Below, one piece after another: positions 24,791-37,784 of a DNA stretch of 64,000 nucleotides. The position numbers and the translations under genes were made by a program. The first letter of the stretch is position 1; every line of letters starts with the position of its first letter. The stretch comes from Lichenostomus cassidix (Eukaryota; Chordata; Aves; Passeriformes; Meliphagidae): positions 149,114,656 through 149,178,655 of the forward strand of contig CM039182.1 of the NCBI GenBank assembly GCA_008360975.2, in the 5' to 3' direction. The notes under the pieces are model-generated. The model did no database searches, was not told the DNA's origin, and was given only the letters and a program-made list of their open reading frames with translations.

Positions 24791-25611
24791 CTGGAAAGAC
24801 AGAAAGTCCAACATTAATGAGGAGTGGGGAATATCAAAGTATAAAAAGGCACAGTCCACACCCAGCTTGGCAAGGAAAAACACAAACCCAGAAATCTTCA
24901 TCTGTGGAGATATAAAAAAGAAAAAACTGTAATGCTCCCATAGTAAATAAAAAAATTCCCTCAGAGCCATGGTTTGCTGGATCTAAGTCAGCCAGCTGAC
25001 TCAAGCTTTGTGAGAGAAACAAGTGGAATGATCAGATTTTATGGCTGCTTTTCAGAATTGTGGGGGACAAAGGAAAAACAACAATAAAAACAACAGCAGC
25101 AAACCCTTCTCTTTTAAAAAAAGTTACTGTTGATGCAGGCCATTCATCCCAGACTGTTTTCTCCTCCACAGAAAAAGGAAATCTTTCAGCACAGCATCCA
25201 TCTGATGATATTCATAAACTGATGGAGATAGAATCCAAAACTCCCTGAATTTGAAATTGCCTTATTGGTAGGGCAATAAGGAAAGAGCTGTTTGATGAAC
25301 AGATTCATTTATATGTTTTCAAATCACAAAAACAAACAAAAAAAAAAAGTAACTACACTCAGCTCTGAAATTTTCTCTGAGAAAACACAGCAAATTACCC
25401 ATGAGTTTGTTTCCTTCATTTCTGAACACTTACCATATAAAAGAGCAAATGTGAGCATATGTTGACTTCACACGACACTGTCTCTTGTAAAAAGAATTAA
25501 TTCAGCAATAATAGACATAATAATATAGACACTGCTAAATGCACTAGCAGTAAGGCAACATTACCAGAGAATAAAAAATACTCAAGCAGGATGAGGTTTT
25601 TTTTCAGCTGT

Positions 25612-25830
25612 AAAATCAGAGAATCACAGAAATATTGAAATGGGCAGGAAATTCTGGAAATCAGTTAACCCAACACCCCTTCTCAGAGCAGAAAATTAAA
25701 GTAGGTTGCTCAGGGCCATATCCACTTGGTTTTTTCTGTCTCCAAGGATGAGGATCCCACAGACTGTCTGGCAAACAGTGTGTCCAGGAAACCCTGTGCT
25801 TTGTTTGACCATGGCTGGATTCCAGGCACT
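25612..25830 (-). mobile_element. CR1 3'-end fragment, old subfamily
   Basis: AATCAGAGAATCACAGAAAT is the reversed tail. CAACACCCCTTCTCAGAGCA followed by GTTGCTCAGGGCCATATCCA fits the CR1 subfamilies with a CCTGCTCAAAGCAGGGTCA-type 3' UTR. Divergence is high and the right limit is uncertain. Confidence 0.75.
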
Positions 25831-26164
25831 CACCAAATCTCCAACTCACCAAATTTTTTTTGTTATTTAATGTTATCACAGAGGCATTACCACCATTTCT
25901 GATTGGCCCAGGGTTGGCCAGAGGCATGTTGGTCTTGGAGCCACCTGGAATTGGCTTTTCTGGACATGAGGAAGCTCCCAGCAGCTTCTCACCACCCCTG
26001 TAGTCCCTGATAGAAAACCTGGCCACACAACCCCAACACATCCCTTCAGTGGGGAGCACAACACTGGATGCTTTTTAAAGCAGGGAGAACATTTCCTAAA
26101 AATCTGCTTCTCTTGATAATAATGGCACAGTAAGTCCTTTATCTGCTTGGCTCCCTTTTCAAAT

Positions 26165-26875
26165 CTAGTCCATCTGGCTGGAGATGCTGGGAAGAAGCTC
26201 CATGGGAAGGATCTGAGGGTCCTGGTGGACAACAATCTGTCCATGACCAGCAATTTGCCCTTGTGGCCAAGAAGGCCAACAGGATCCTGGGGTGCATTGG
26301 GAAGAGCATTGCCAGCAGGTCAAGGGAGGTGATCCTGGCCCTCTGCTCAGCCCTGGTGAGGAACATCTGGAGTGCTGTGTGCAGTGCTGGGCTCCTCAGG
26401 ACAGGAGGGACATGGAGCTCCTGGAGCAGGTCCAGCAGAGGGTTTTGAAGATGATTTTGGACTGGAGAATATCTGATGAGGAAAGGCTGAGGGAGCTGGG
26501 GCTGTTTAACCTTGAGAAGAGACGGCTGAGAGGAGACCTCACCCCTGTCTGTCAGAGTCTGCAGGGAGGGGTCAGAGATAGACCAGGCTCTGCTCCCTGG
26601 TGTCCAGCAATGGGACAGGAGGAACAGGCAGGAACTGATCCCCAGGAAGTTCCATCTCAATATGAGGAAGGACTTCTTCCCTGTGCAGTGACCAAGCACT
26701 GAACAGATCACCCAGAGAAGGTGTGGAATCTCCCTCACTGGAGATATTCCAGAACCATCTGGACTCAACCCAGTGTCCTGTGCTCTGGGATGGTCCTGCT
26801 GGAGCAGGGAGGTTGGACCAGATGACCTCACTGTGGTCCCTTCCAGCCTGACCCACTCTGTGGTTCTGTGCTCAT
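26165..26875 (+). mobile_element. CR1 3' portion with long ORF2 C-terminal remnant, about 710 bp
   Basis: The copy keeps a long run of CR1 ORF2 C-terminal motifs spread over three frames: LVDNNLSM, then CIGKSIASRSREVILALCSA, then ECCVQCWAPQDRRDMELLEQ and DEERLRELGLFNLEKRRLRG. The frame shifts near 26260 and 26345 are old indels. The 3' UTR ends in GACCCACTCTGTGGTTCTGT. Long ORFs on both strands here, including a 253-codon minus-strand frame, are by-products of this repeat. Confidence 0.96.
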
Positions 26876-29800
26876 CCCAAAAGATCCAATTGCTTCTCAC
26901 TCACTTTTTAAAGAACTCAGTTTCCCTACTAGCAAAATTAGAAAATGGTGCGAAATGAATCCATGTCCTCCTACTGAAGTTTGCAATGAGAATATAACTG
27001 GCATAACACTTAAACACATAATGCAATAGAATTGCATCAATTTAAAATGAGGTCTGGGAGTCCCGCTGTGAGTGCTAGAATACACCAAATTGTTGAATAA
27101 CTGAAGATGTAGGAAAAGCGAAAGATTGAAAAAGCTGTGAGAAATCATAATAAAGCAAAAAACATTCCCCCAACCAAAGACCGAGAAATGTACCACAAAA
27201 TGCACTTCATTCCTTCACTTGTCAAGCATAATGAAGCTTTAATTATGGATGGTATTATTCCTACCTTGTAAATACTGCAGAATATTTTGCACAACAATGA
27301 CATTTAAGTAACTGGAGATTGCACTTGAGCACTGGGGTAGTAAATCTTTGCTGGTAAATGAGGAGAAATTAGTGGTGATTTTTTTGAGTGGGGAAGTTTT
27401 CTGAGCTTTTTGTAAAAATATTTCAAAGGGAAAAGCTAAAGTTTAGCAAAATGTGAAGAAGTGAGAATTAACTTTAATGTATTGTTCTGCTCTCATTTAA
27501 CTGCTTTGCAAAAGATGATTAAGGAAAATACAAACAACAACAACAACAAAAACAAACTAAAAAAGCCCTGAATGCTGATTTGTCTCTCTTGACTAAATTG
27601 TCACTGACATAATTTTTGGTTTCTGTTCCTCACAACACAAATACAATCCTTTCTGCACTTCAGTCTGCTTTACTTCGTTATGCTTCCTTTCCAGCACTTT
27701 TAAGTGAAGGTGGCTTAAAACTCACAAATATATTTTTGCACCTACATTTGGTTAGAGAGTTTATTGCAATATATTGAATTATACCTGCCCCTCACCCACC
27801 CCGACTATTTCCACCAGAATAAAATAGATGATACATTGATTTCTTTTAGGGTCCTTCTCGGCTAATTTAGCCATGTCTGTGTCCTGATCCCCAGATATCA
27901 CGTGAGGCAGGAAAGAATGAGAAAGGAAATTCAGTTTAGCTTTGCCATTTGTATTCAGGTACTTGGGAAGAACCAGCCATCTGCAGCTGCAGAGTATAGA
28001 TCTTTCCTATAATGTTGCAATAACACTTAAAATTACTGTTTAGCAAATATGCATCAGTGAGAGCCAGAGCTGGGTTGTGAGGAAGGAAAAACTGCACTTA
28101 AGGAAAAACAAACAGGGGTGAGTTATAAAGCACAGAGAACAAAAACAATCTGACCTGAAGCAAGAAATCTGTTGAATAATTTAACCTGGCAATGTGAAGT
28201 TTCAAAGTCCTTGATCTATGTAAGGAAAACAAAGGAAGAAATAAAAGAAGGAAAAATACCCAGAAATAAAGATGTTCCATAATGGAATATACCTTGGAGC
28301 TATGATTCTGCTCCTTCTTGCCAGGTTTGCTCCATCCCCAAGTACCTCTGAACTTGCCAGGCATCAGAGTTTGTTAGGAAAATCAGATTGCCTTTGGTTT
28401 CCCGTGTTTGCACACACTTTGCAGAAGTCACAATGAAATACAGCTCCTCGTGAATCTGTGACTCCACAGAACCCAGGAGTGCAGCAGCCACCACCATTCC
28501 CAAAATTCTATCTCCCTGCCAGCTAACTAGGCTGGGGCTCCCTGGGTTTTAATTAACACCTTTCCTGTCTGGCAACAATTCATTCACTATATTCTGCAGC
28601 AAGAGGGAGACACGTTTAAACTGTTCCATATAAATCCTCTATATTTTTTTTTCCTCCTCCCCCAAAACGAGAAACCCATTGTTCAGATTGGTAGACAGGA
28701 TTTAATATCATCCATTCTGGAACAAAAAGAATTAAACTATTCAATAATAAAATGAAATGGCAGTACCTAAAGATGGCTAAAAAAGAGAAGTGATAGACGA
28801 GAAAAGATGAAAAATATGGAAGAATTTGAGCCCCTAACGTTCTGGAGGATTAACTCTCACTAGGGAAAATTAGTTTGGGAAGTTCATAACAGAAAGTACT
28901 AGGTTAAAATGGCAGGATTATTTGAGTCATTTACCCTGATTCAGTAAGTGAATAATGTCACTGCAAAGTACTGAGATTTTGTAAAAAAAATTTTGACTTT
29001 CCAACTCTGACAGAAAAAGGGTTGGAAATATGATTTTGCAGATAAACCAGAAATTTCAAATTCCCTTTTTTTTTACTTGAACAAGACTGTAATTTCAACA
29101 TCTTTGAAATTAATTTGTGAGCAATCTGGGTTATAAAGCCCAGACATTGTCACCGATGTGGGAACAACAACTCCCAGCAGCCCATTTTGCCATGGAATGA
29201 GCATTTCTGAAGTATTTCCAAGACACCAAATAAGTAATGTTCTTTTCTCTTCCACTCTCACGCTTTGTGGGGTGAGGATTTATTCACACTGAAAACTTCC
29301 AAGATAACCCTGACCTTTCTGATATCCTAAGGACACTGCTGTACTCCAGCCTTGGGAATGGTGTTAAATAAACCAGAGAGGGGAACATGCTCTCCTCAGA
29401 AGGACACAGCACAAATCTGTGTAGTCAATAATTCCTCTCTCACATGGAGCCAAATCCCAGCCTCCTCTATCAGTGTCAGCTCAGGTCCTCAAGGGAAGAG
29501 TCACACTTATTTCTAGGAATGTTTGCCTTAGGTTTGTATAAAAATGGGATCAGAAGTATCAGTGGTCTGTCCTACTTAGCACATGTGCTTTTGTGTTTAC
29601 TCACAAACCAGCCATCCTTTTTTTTTAAAGGACTATAAATTAGCATTTAAATTAATTGCTGCCTCAATATGCAGGAGCTGCTGAATTTTACAAGGGAGGT
29701 CACATTCTGACCCATCATCCACTCTGCAGCAAGCAGCCAGGAGAGCTATAAAATAAACCTCAAGGAGATTCTGAAAGATGTCCTATAATGCCCCTGTGTG

Positions 29801-30954
29801 TATTTCTGCACATGGAAGCACTCCAAAGCACAATAAAGCAAAACAAAACCCTTGTGCTTGTTATCTTTGGGGGAAAAAAATAAAGAAACAAGGAAAAAAA
29901 CAAAACAAAACAAAACCAACAGGCTTTTGTAGTGTCTGTCATGTTTTACCAGAGAGATGCTGAGGTGTTCCTTGTGTTTTGTCCCCTCTGCAACACCCAC
30001 GAGGCATCTCCTACCCTGTGGTCCACCATGTATGGACATGGAAAAACAAATCAAAGCATGGTATTTGTCTGTCCTTGTTCTGTTCTGAGAGACAGGGGAA
30101 GGAAAGGAAAGGGAAAAAATAATACAAAACGTGAGCAAGCCTCTGATGCAAGATGGGCAGAAACTAAATCTTGCTGCAACAGCCTTTCAACAAATATTTT
30201 TCTCTTGTCTATGGCTGGGGAAAAAAATGACATTCAATAAATCAACCTGATTCAGCCTAAGCAACAACAGACCAGCAGAAAATTGTTTTGAGGGCAGAAG
30301 CTATCCAGAACAGCAATTACAGACTGAGTTAGATCTCCTCTGGGACTGAGCAACAGCCAGAGTGTGGAGTTTCTCTCTCTCTCTTGCCTGTGTGCTTTTC
30401 CTCTCTCTTTGTCTGTCTTAGAGGTCTGTGTCATCTCAGGGAGTGCAGAACTGGGCTGTATAATTAAAGCAGTCATGCTGAGCTTTGGGATGCCAGTCCA
30501 GCACCCACCTGGGGACTGCAACTCAAGAAACACAGCAGGCAGGGAGTTCCTGTCCCCCCAAAGCCAAAAGGAGAGGCTGTGGGAGCTGAGATGCCTCGAG
30601 ATCATCAGAGAGAGCTGAGGCCATTTCAGAGGGCACCTCAAGAGGGATGAGCACAGAGATCCTGCAAGCAGCCAGCTGCTGTTTTATTCATTCTGCCTGG
30701 GCTGGGTTGGCCCTGGCTGGATGCCACATGCCCAGCAAAGCTGCTCTGTCACTCCCCTCCTCAGCTGGACAGGGCAGAGAAAATATAACAAAACACTCGT
30801 GGGGTGAGACAAGGACAGGGAGAGACCAGTCAGAAGTTAGTGTCATAGACTAACTCAAAAATAGACTCAGTTTTGTTCATTACCAATCAAAATCAGAGTA
30901 GGGTAATGAAAAACAAAACCAAATCTTAAAACACTTTCCCCCCAGCCTTCTGTT

Positions 30955-31200
30955 GTTCCTGGCCTTAACTTCACTCCCATGTTCACTCCCTCCTCCACTG
31001 CTGGGGCACAGGGAATAGGGAATGAGGGCTGTGGTCAGTTCACCACATGTTTCTTCCTCCTCACACTCTTCCCCAGCTCCATTTTGGGGTCTCTGTCATG
31101 GCAATTAGTCCCACAAACTCCTCTAACCTTGGTCTCTCCCATGGGCTGCATTTCTCCACATGGGTCTCCCACAGGGTCACAAATCCTGCCAGTTGTATCA
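30955..31200. repeat. Possible unclassified interspersed repeat next to a CR1
   Basis: The pyrimidine-rich phrases TCCTCACACTCTTCCCCAGC, CATGGGCTGCATTTCTCCAC and CAGGGTCACAAATCCTGCCA recur in my memory of degenerate bird repeats built from CTCC(C)A..GGGTC phrases. I cannot name a family. It abuts the CR1 tail at 31202. Confidence 0.35.
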
Positions 31201-31201
31201 T

Positions 31202-31485
31202 CATGGAATCAGAATCATAAAATCACAGGCACGTTTGGGTTGAATGGACATTAAAGATCATCTTGTTCCAACTTCCTGCCATGGGCAGGGACACCTTCCT
31301 CTATCCCAGGTTGCTCCAACTCCCATTCAACCTGGCCTGGAACAATTCAAGGGATGGAGCAGCCACAGCTTCTCTGGGAAACCTGTGCCAGGGCCTCAGC
31401 ACCCTCACAGGGAAGAATTTCTTCCTAAAATCCAATCTAAACCTGCCTTCTACTAGTTTAAAGTCATTCCCCCTTGTCAGGGTTG
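31202..31485 (-). mobile_element. CR1 3'-end fragment, about 280 bp
   Basis: ATGGAATCAGAATCATAAAA starts the reversed tail. GGGCAGGGACACCTTCCTCT, GAGCAGCCACAGCTTCTCTG and CACCCTCACAGGGAAGAATT are all well preserved. The copy stops inside the FKL-coding block (AGTTTAAAGTCATTCCCCCT). Confidence 0.94.
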
Positions 31486-32261
31486 TCTAAGGGAAAAATA
31501 ATAATACAAATATAGGAAGAGATAGCTGGTCCTTTTTGAAAACCCTTTGGATCTGGAAATAGGACTTGTGTTGAAGGAGGAGGTCATCAATAGTTCTGTT
31601 TTTAAGTAGATATCCTCACTTCATATTTGGGAAATATAAAGCATCAAAGATAACATAAAGCATTCTTGTTACCAACTTTGATCCTGACCTTCAAATTAAT
31701 TAACACCCTAAATTTCATTTAAATTTGCCAGTTTGTAAAGGTGTATGAATTCCTGTATGGATGTACACGTGGGTATTTATACAGACACATAAACACATGT
31801 ATTCTCATGTACCACAGACATTCCCACCTGTGTAAACAGCTACTCTATATACAGAGACACTAATAATTTCAAGATTAACTTGCCCTGAGCATACACCAGG
31901 TGTTAAATGAACATTTGAGGCTTAGCAGATTGCAGAGATATAAACACAGCCTATTTCTGTCTACAGTAGCAGAAAACAGACCTTAAATCTCAGGCTTCTT
32001 TTTCCTGGCTAAACACTCTGGTGTAAAATAAGCATGAAGACTGATATGATCTGATAACAGGCAAGTAAACAAAAAATTAAAATAAAAGAAAAATTTGTTT
32101 GCCTTGATTAGATATAACAAAAAAAAGTGTGTTGATTCCATTTTGCCTTCAAGTTAATGCTGTAATAGTTTGATATCCAGGAGAGCAGGAGTGGTGTAAG
32201 CAGGAATTGGTCACATCAGAAAACTGACATGCAACAGTTGGGTCATCAGGGAATTAAAATC

Positions 32262-32398
32262 ATGAAGTCACAGAATGGTTTGGGTTGAACAGACCTTAAA
32301 GATCATCTCATTCCAACCCCCTGCCATGGGCAGGGACACCTTCCACTATCCCAGGTTGCTCCAAGCCCCATCCAACCTGGCCTTGGACATTCCAGAGC
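32262..32398 (-). mobile_element. CR1 3'-end fragment, about 135 bp
   Basis: GTCACAGAATGGTTTGGGTT and CACCTTCCACTATCCCAGGT match the CR1 3' end closely, so this is a relatively young copy. It ends abruptly at GCCTTGGACATTCCAGAG and runs into unrelated DNA. Confidence 0.92.
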
Positions 32399-32834
32399 TG
32401 GAAGCAGAGCTCCAGCTGGAGCTTCACAAGAGTGGACAAGAGGGACAGAGGGGTGTGAAGAATGCAGGAATTATTCCACAAAGCTGAGGTGCAGAACAAA
32501 TGGAGATATGCTTCAAAAATCATCCATGATGGAGGAGATCATGTGCATTTACATATTTTGCAGCCCTTCCTTCATCCCCACCACTCTTCTCTTCCACCAG
32601 ACACTCATCAAGTCCACAAAGAGTGAAAGAGGAAGGGAAATCCACAAACCAAGGAAATGAAGAGGGAAGTGATTTCTTTACTCTTCTGAGTGAACATTAG
32701 CTCTGCTCACCAGAAGGGAATATACTGCAATTTTATTTCTCTTTACTGAAGGTCTGACTCTCCTGCACTTTGTTAACACAGCTGGAACAAGACTCTGGGA
32801 TTTTTCAGTGCACATTTGGAAGCAAAAACCCTGA

Positions 32835-32915
32835 ACAACCTGATCCATGGCAGGAGGGGATGGAACTGGGAGATCGTTGAGGTCCCAGCCCAAATAATTC
32901 CATGATTCTATGATT
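32835..32915 (+). mobile_element. CR1 3'-tail fragment, about 80 bp
   Basis: CCATGGCAGGAGGGGATGGA leads into GAGATCGTTGAGGTCCCAGC and ATTCCATGATTCTATGATTT, the last segment and tail of a CR1. It faces the copy at 32262 with about 440 bp between them. Confidence 0.85.
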
Positions 32916-34619
32916 TATTTTCTCAAGGTTGCAAAAGAAAGTTTCTGCACCCACCCTACAAATCCAAACTTTTGCTCTCCTACAGCCAAGTTTCTATCTA
33001 TTTCACCACTAAAGAAAGATTAATATCCTTGCTTTCCCAAAAAACCCTTGGGCTGGATATGAAAGAGACTCACGGATCAGAAATATTGCTCCTGTTTTCT
33101 GACATGCTGGAAGGGTTTTTTGTGGGATTTTTTTGCCTACTCACCTGTCCCAGCTCCCTGGAGTTGAATTAAGGAGTCCATTCTGAGTTAATTCACATAT
33201 GTATATAGGCTAATCAAATGGCACAAAAGTAATTGCATGGAAGACTCAAAGTGAACAGAGATAATGAAATGCCTGACATTATGGCCTTTGTAGACCAGGA
33301 ATAAAAATATTCAGGGAAGATGAAGATTATCCCAATAGAGGATATCTATTTGTATTTAGAATATAGGTTATAGCTTAGGGTTTGTGAAATTCACTGGCCT
33401 GACACCCTGAAAGCAAAAACTAAATACAACAAAAAAGGTAAACATAAAAGCCACACCAGCCAGAGGAGTTTTTCCACCCACAATAGTCCACAGCTTTGTC
33501 CAAAAAAAGGCTTTTATGAGCAACAGATCCCTTTTCTTTTAGCAAGAGCTGGGCAATAACCACAATGATTTGATGCAATTGTCACGGAGTGTTTCATGTG
33601 GTAGATATCTGTCCAATAGGAACTATTTGTCTGTATTGCACATTTATTTTCCTCTCCAACAGCTCCAATGAGCCATTGGTCTCTACAGCAGCAAACTGCA
33701 TAAAGTGAGATATACGAGTTCTTACAGCAACCTATGAAAAAAAGGAAGTTATTATTTTTTTATATGCAATAGGAATGTTTGTTGGGGACACTTATCTTTT
33801 TAAAAAAGGAAGATCAAATGAATTTAATATTTACAGCTATGTTTTTTTGCAGCTGCAGAGAAGAAAGTCTCCTGAGTACCAAGTCACCAAAGAGATGGAA
33901 ATCCATAAGCAAACTCCAAACTCAGTTTCTTCCATGGTGACTTTTCCTTTAGCATCTCCTTCTTCCTGCCCCAGGCTGCAATGTACAAACTAATAGCAGC
34001 AGTGAGGGAAGTAGTTGTAATCTATCACCCTGACTGATACCAGCCCCAGGAAAGGCAGTTTATTGCAGGTGGTATGTTATCTTCAAAAATAGAAACCGTG
34101 CAAAGATTATGACAAAAACTTCAACACTTTCTACACTTTGTTTGCAGCACTATTAATTCTCCACTCTGGATTTATTTCCATGAGGGTCATGGAGCCAGAA
34201 AAAAAAATACAATGAAGGAATTCATTTTCTTTTTAGGAGTGTTCTGGGAAGCCAAGCAATTAGAGCAATCTTAAGCTGTCATGTATTATCAATTGCTGCT
34301 CAATTATTTTACTTAAATAAAATACTGATTGCAGAGTCTGATCTGCAGCTATCAACAGAGTGATTCATTTAGGTGCACTATTTATTCTCGGCAAATTAAA
34401 AAGGAACATCTAACTTTAACTGAAAGGAGAAAGACAAAGGGAAAAGGGAAATACGCAGCATCTTTTTACAATTCACTGCTCTGCTGCCAATTCTCTGTTT
34501 AGAAGTGGCTGAAACTGCTGTTCCCTGTACAGAGTTTGGAGACAGTTCAGTCCTTATTACAAATGGAGTTCATGGGTTTGGTGCAGAGAGGAAGTTGCAA
34601 TCTTTTACAGATTGGAGGT

Positions 34620-35065
34620 TGGAATCATAAAATTATGGAAGGGTTTGGGAGAGACCTTCAAGATCATCCATTTCCAACCTCCTGCCATGGGCAGGGACAT
34701 CTTCCACTAGACCAGGCTACTCAAAGCCCAGTCCAGCCTGCCTTGAGCACCTCCATGGATGGAACAATCACAGCTTCTCTGGACAAGCTGTTCCAGTGCC
34801 TCACCACTCTTACAGGAAGGAATTTCCTCCAAAAATGTAAACTAAACCCACTCTCCTTCACCTCAAGGCCATTTCCCCTTGCCTGTCACTCCATTCCTTG
34901 TCCAAAGTCCCTCTCCAGCTCTCCTGGAGCCCCTTTAAGCCCTGCAAGGCTCTCTAAGCTCTCCCTGGAGCCTCTCCATGCTGAACATCTCCAGCTCTCC
35001 CAGCCTGGCTCCAGAGCAGAGGTGTTCCAGCCCTTTGATCAGCTTAGTTGCCTCCTCTGGACTTG
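34620..35065 (-). mobile_element. CR1 3' portion, about 445 bp
   Basis: The tail (GGAATCATAAAATTATGGAA) is at the left. The copy passes GGGCAGGGACATCTTCCACT, TACAGGAAGGAATTTCCTCC, and CATCTCCAGCTCTCCCAGCC followed by TGGCTCCAGAGCAGAG, ending in the RRLRGDL-coding zone in reverse. The 184-codon plus-strand frame across it is an antisense by-product. The continuation to about 35260 (GGAGCCTGAGGAGCTCAGCC) is unassigned. Confidence 0.93.
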
Positions 35066-36059
35066 TTTCAAGAGGTCTTTGTTGTGTTAGAGCTCCCACA
35101 GCTCCTCACAAGATGAGAGATCTTGTCCTGTTTCTTCAGGAGCCTGAGGAGCTCAGCCAAAAAAAAGAGGTTTGGCTGTGCAGGGCATCAAGGGCTCCAT
35201 GGAGCAGCAGCTCCACGAGTAACTCCATATCCAAGGTCTGCCCAAGGTTGACATCTCCTCCAAAAAAGAAGATAAATGTTCCATACTAGTCAGAAAAACC
35301 CTCTCTGCCCTGTATTTCCCTGTGCATTTCAAAGCCAAATGCTATGGTCTTTGTTGGCTCTTCCAGGTTTTGGCTCTGTGGAATGCAAGCTATGCTGGTG
35401 ACACTTTTCTTACGTATTTTCATTTAATAATGCAGGTAACCTGAAAGGCACAAACGCTGAGTAAAGGTATCTGAGGGCCAATTAATTACAGCTGCAGCTA
35501 AAAGGCTCAGAAAAGAAAGGTTGATGGCTATCACCTCCTGCAAGCTGACTCTCCCAAACACCCTCACATGGTTTTATTCTCCATTCTATACACGAGAGAC
35601 TGTCTGTTTTAAAAATATCCATTATATCCAAAATGATTAATTTCATTGTTCAAGAGTTTTTTTCTTAATGCTTAATTTATTTCTCTCTGTCCTTAGTTAC
35701 TACTTGGTAATTTGTTACTACCTTCAACCTTAATATTTTAAATTATTCTACCCTTTTTTCAATGCTATTGCACATCAAGTATTTCTACGCAGTCATCATG
35801 GCTCAACTAATCACTGCTGCACTTTCTGAGCCTGCAATTGGTAAATTCCTGTAATCTCTCTTCATAAATTACACTTAATTCTTCTTCCTCATTTATTTCC
35901 CTCTGGATCACCTCCAAATTTCTAATAGAAAGAGCAGTCCAAAATGCTCTCATTTCTCACACACCTTCCTATCACATAAAAGGTGCCAAAATCTAAGGCA
36001 GACACTAAAGGCTGTGTGACACTTCACTTTATTTTCCAAGTGTCTGTGCTCACTGTCCA

Positions 36060-36912
36060 GGTGAAAATTTCTGATTTCTTGTTAAAACTGCCCAACAGTT
36101 CCAGTGGCACAGCTTCTGTAGTTGGCTCACTCACCAGTTGTGTCAGGAATTTATCTCCAACACTCTCCAGGAACATCCTGGACTGTTTTCTCCTTGCTGT
36201 GTTGTATTTCCAGCAGACTCCTGGTTAAATTGCATTCACCCATGGGGACAAAGGCCAGCATTTGTGATGCTTCTCCCAGGTGCTTCTAGAACATTTTATC
36301 CATCTCTTCATCCTGGCTGGGTGGTCTATAACAGACTCTATATCTATCTATATCTATATATCTATATAGGTATATATCTATATATCTATGTATCTATGTA
36401 TATCTATATCTATATCTAATCTCTATCTATATCTATATATATCTATATCATCTCTATCTATATCTATCTATATTTTATCTATATCTATATCTATCTTTAT
36501 ATCTATATAATCTATATCTATATCTATCTATATATAGCTATAGCTATAGTATAGCTATATAATCTATAGCATCTATATCTATCTATATCTATCTATATTA
36601 TCTATATCTATATCTATATCTATATCTATATCTATATCTATCCAGGATATCTGTCTTGCTGGCCTTCCCCATGATTCTGACCCACAAGAACTCAGCCCTA
36701 TGGACACAAGGATTACCCCAAAACCTCTCCTCCCTTGTCTGTCCCTTCTGAAGAGTTTGCAGCCATCCATTCCAGCCCTTTAGCTGTTTCAGTCCTCCCA
36801 CCCTGTTTCCAATCACAGTTTTCCTGTGGCACAATGGCTTCCAGCTCCTCCTGTTTGTTGCTCATGCTGTGGGCATTGGAGCTCATATGTTTGCAGAAAC
36901 AGTACAATACCA
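36060..36912 (-). mobile_element. CR1 endonuclease-region fragment split by a microsatellite
   Basis: On the minus strand the right part encodes SSNAHSMSNKQEELEAIV, then DGCKLFRRDRQGRRGFG, then WVRI-GKAS-TDIL. The left part resumes RVCYRPPSQDEEMD near 36300-36337 and continues CWKYNTARRKQSRMFLES to about 36150. These are successive blocks of the CR1 ORF2 endonuclease. The roughly 306-bp (ATATCT)n-type tract at 36337-36642 sits exactly between DIL and VCYRPP, which are adjacent in intact elements. The RT and 3' end are absent. Confidence 0.9.
36337..36642. repeat. Microsatellite, (TATATC)n / (TATC)n variants, about 306 bp
   Basis: The tract is built almost only of TATC, TATATC and TAGC variants. 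The stretch 36599-36642 is a clean run of about seven TCTATA hexamers, and the left part is more interrupted. In translation it gives artificial YIYIYI, DIDIDI and RYRYRY runs. It lies inside a CR1 fragment rather than at a CR1 tail. Confidence 0.97.
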
Positions 36913-37784
36913 GCTGGTGTCTGCCACCCCAAACCCAGGGATCTTGTGTTCGTTCTCAGATCAAAATTGTGAATTGCAATTCCGTCCCGTAATTAAAATT
37001 ACAGTTCTGAACAACAAGCAGCTCGCTCTCTGATCAAAGGAGCTATCATTCAAGCAATTAATCATTCACTTTACTTGGAGAGTTTTGTGTATGTGCCATT
37101 GGCAGATGGAGAAATGCTCTCACAGAACAAAGTCTGGGTCATTTTGATCTCTGGAGGAAGGAGGAATTATTTATAGTGCAGAGTTGGTGAATTATATGTT
37201 GATGTCTGCTACTCCTACATTTACTGCTCAGCAATTTCCCCTGGGCTCCCTTTAGAGTCCACGGGGAGCCAACACTGGGATTGTGGAGTGAGATTAAGGG
37301 TTAGGTATTTTCAAACTGTCTGTGACTCATAAATACTAAACAGAAATTTTTAGAGAAATAGAGAGACAACCTTAGAGCTGTAAACTCTGAAAATTCGTGG
37401 GGAATCAGGTGAGCTTCCAGAAGAGAGAAAAGAGTGTACAGTCTGGACAGTGCAAAATCCAAAAATCTGGGAATTAGAGGCCAGACAGGTTAAGGCCAGC
37501 CCTGTGCAGCCCCAGTTGTACAGATGATGGGACAAATAATCCAATGTATGATTTGCTGTTGCACAAAACACAGCAGGAGAATGAGCAGAAAGAAATGTGC
37601 ATTTGTCCAAAATTGCCTGGTACATTTCTGGGACAGGGCAACACCTGAGGAGGGGGAAAAGCAGCAGATGACAAATACGCAAGTAGAACAAATGAAGTCT
37701 AGATGAAAATACTGTAAAATCGGCTCAGAAATGACACTTTAAAAATATTTTTCCATCAGTAATTCTCTTTGGTAAGGACTTGAA

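Noticed and set aside
26139..26900. Longest open frame in the window (253 codons, minus strand)
   Set aside because: It is exactly antisense to a CR1 3' portion whose plus-strand reading carries recognisable CR1 ORF2 motifs.
34536..35090. 184-codon plus-strand frame
   Set aside because: It overlaps a minus-oriented CR1 3' portion; its peptide (for example CHGQGHLPL) is the standard antisense translation of CR1 tails and recurs at several other copies.
36138..36419. Open frames rich in YI, DI or RY repeats
   Set aside because: They are translations of the microsatellite and the flanking CR1 fragment.
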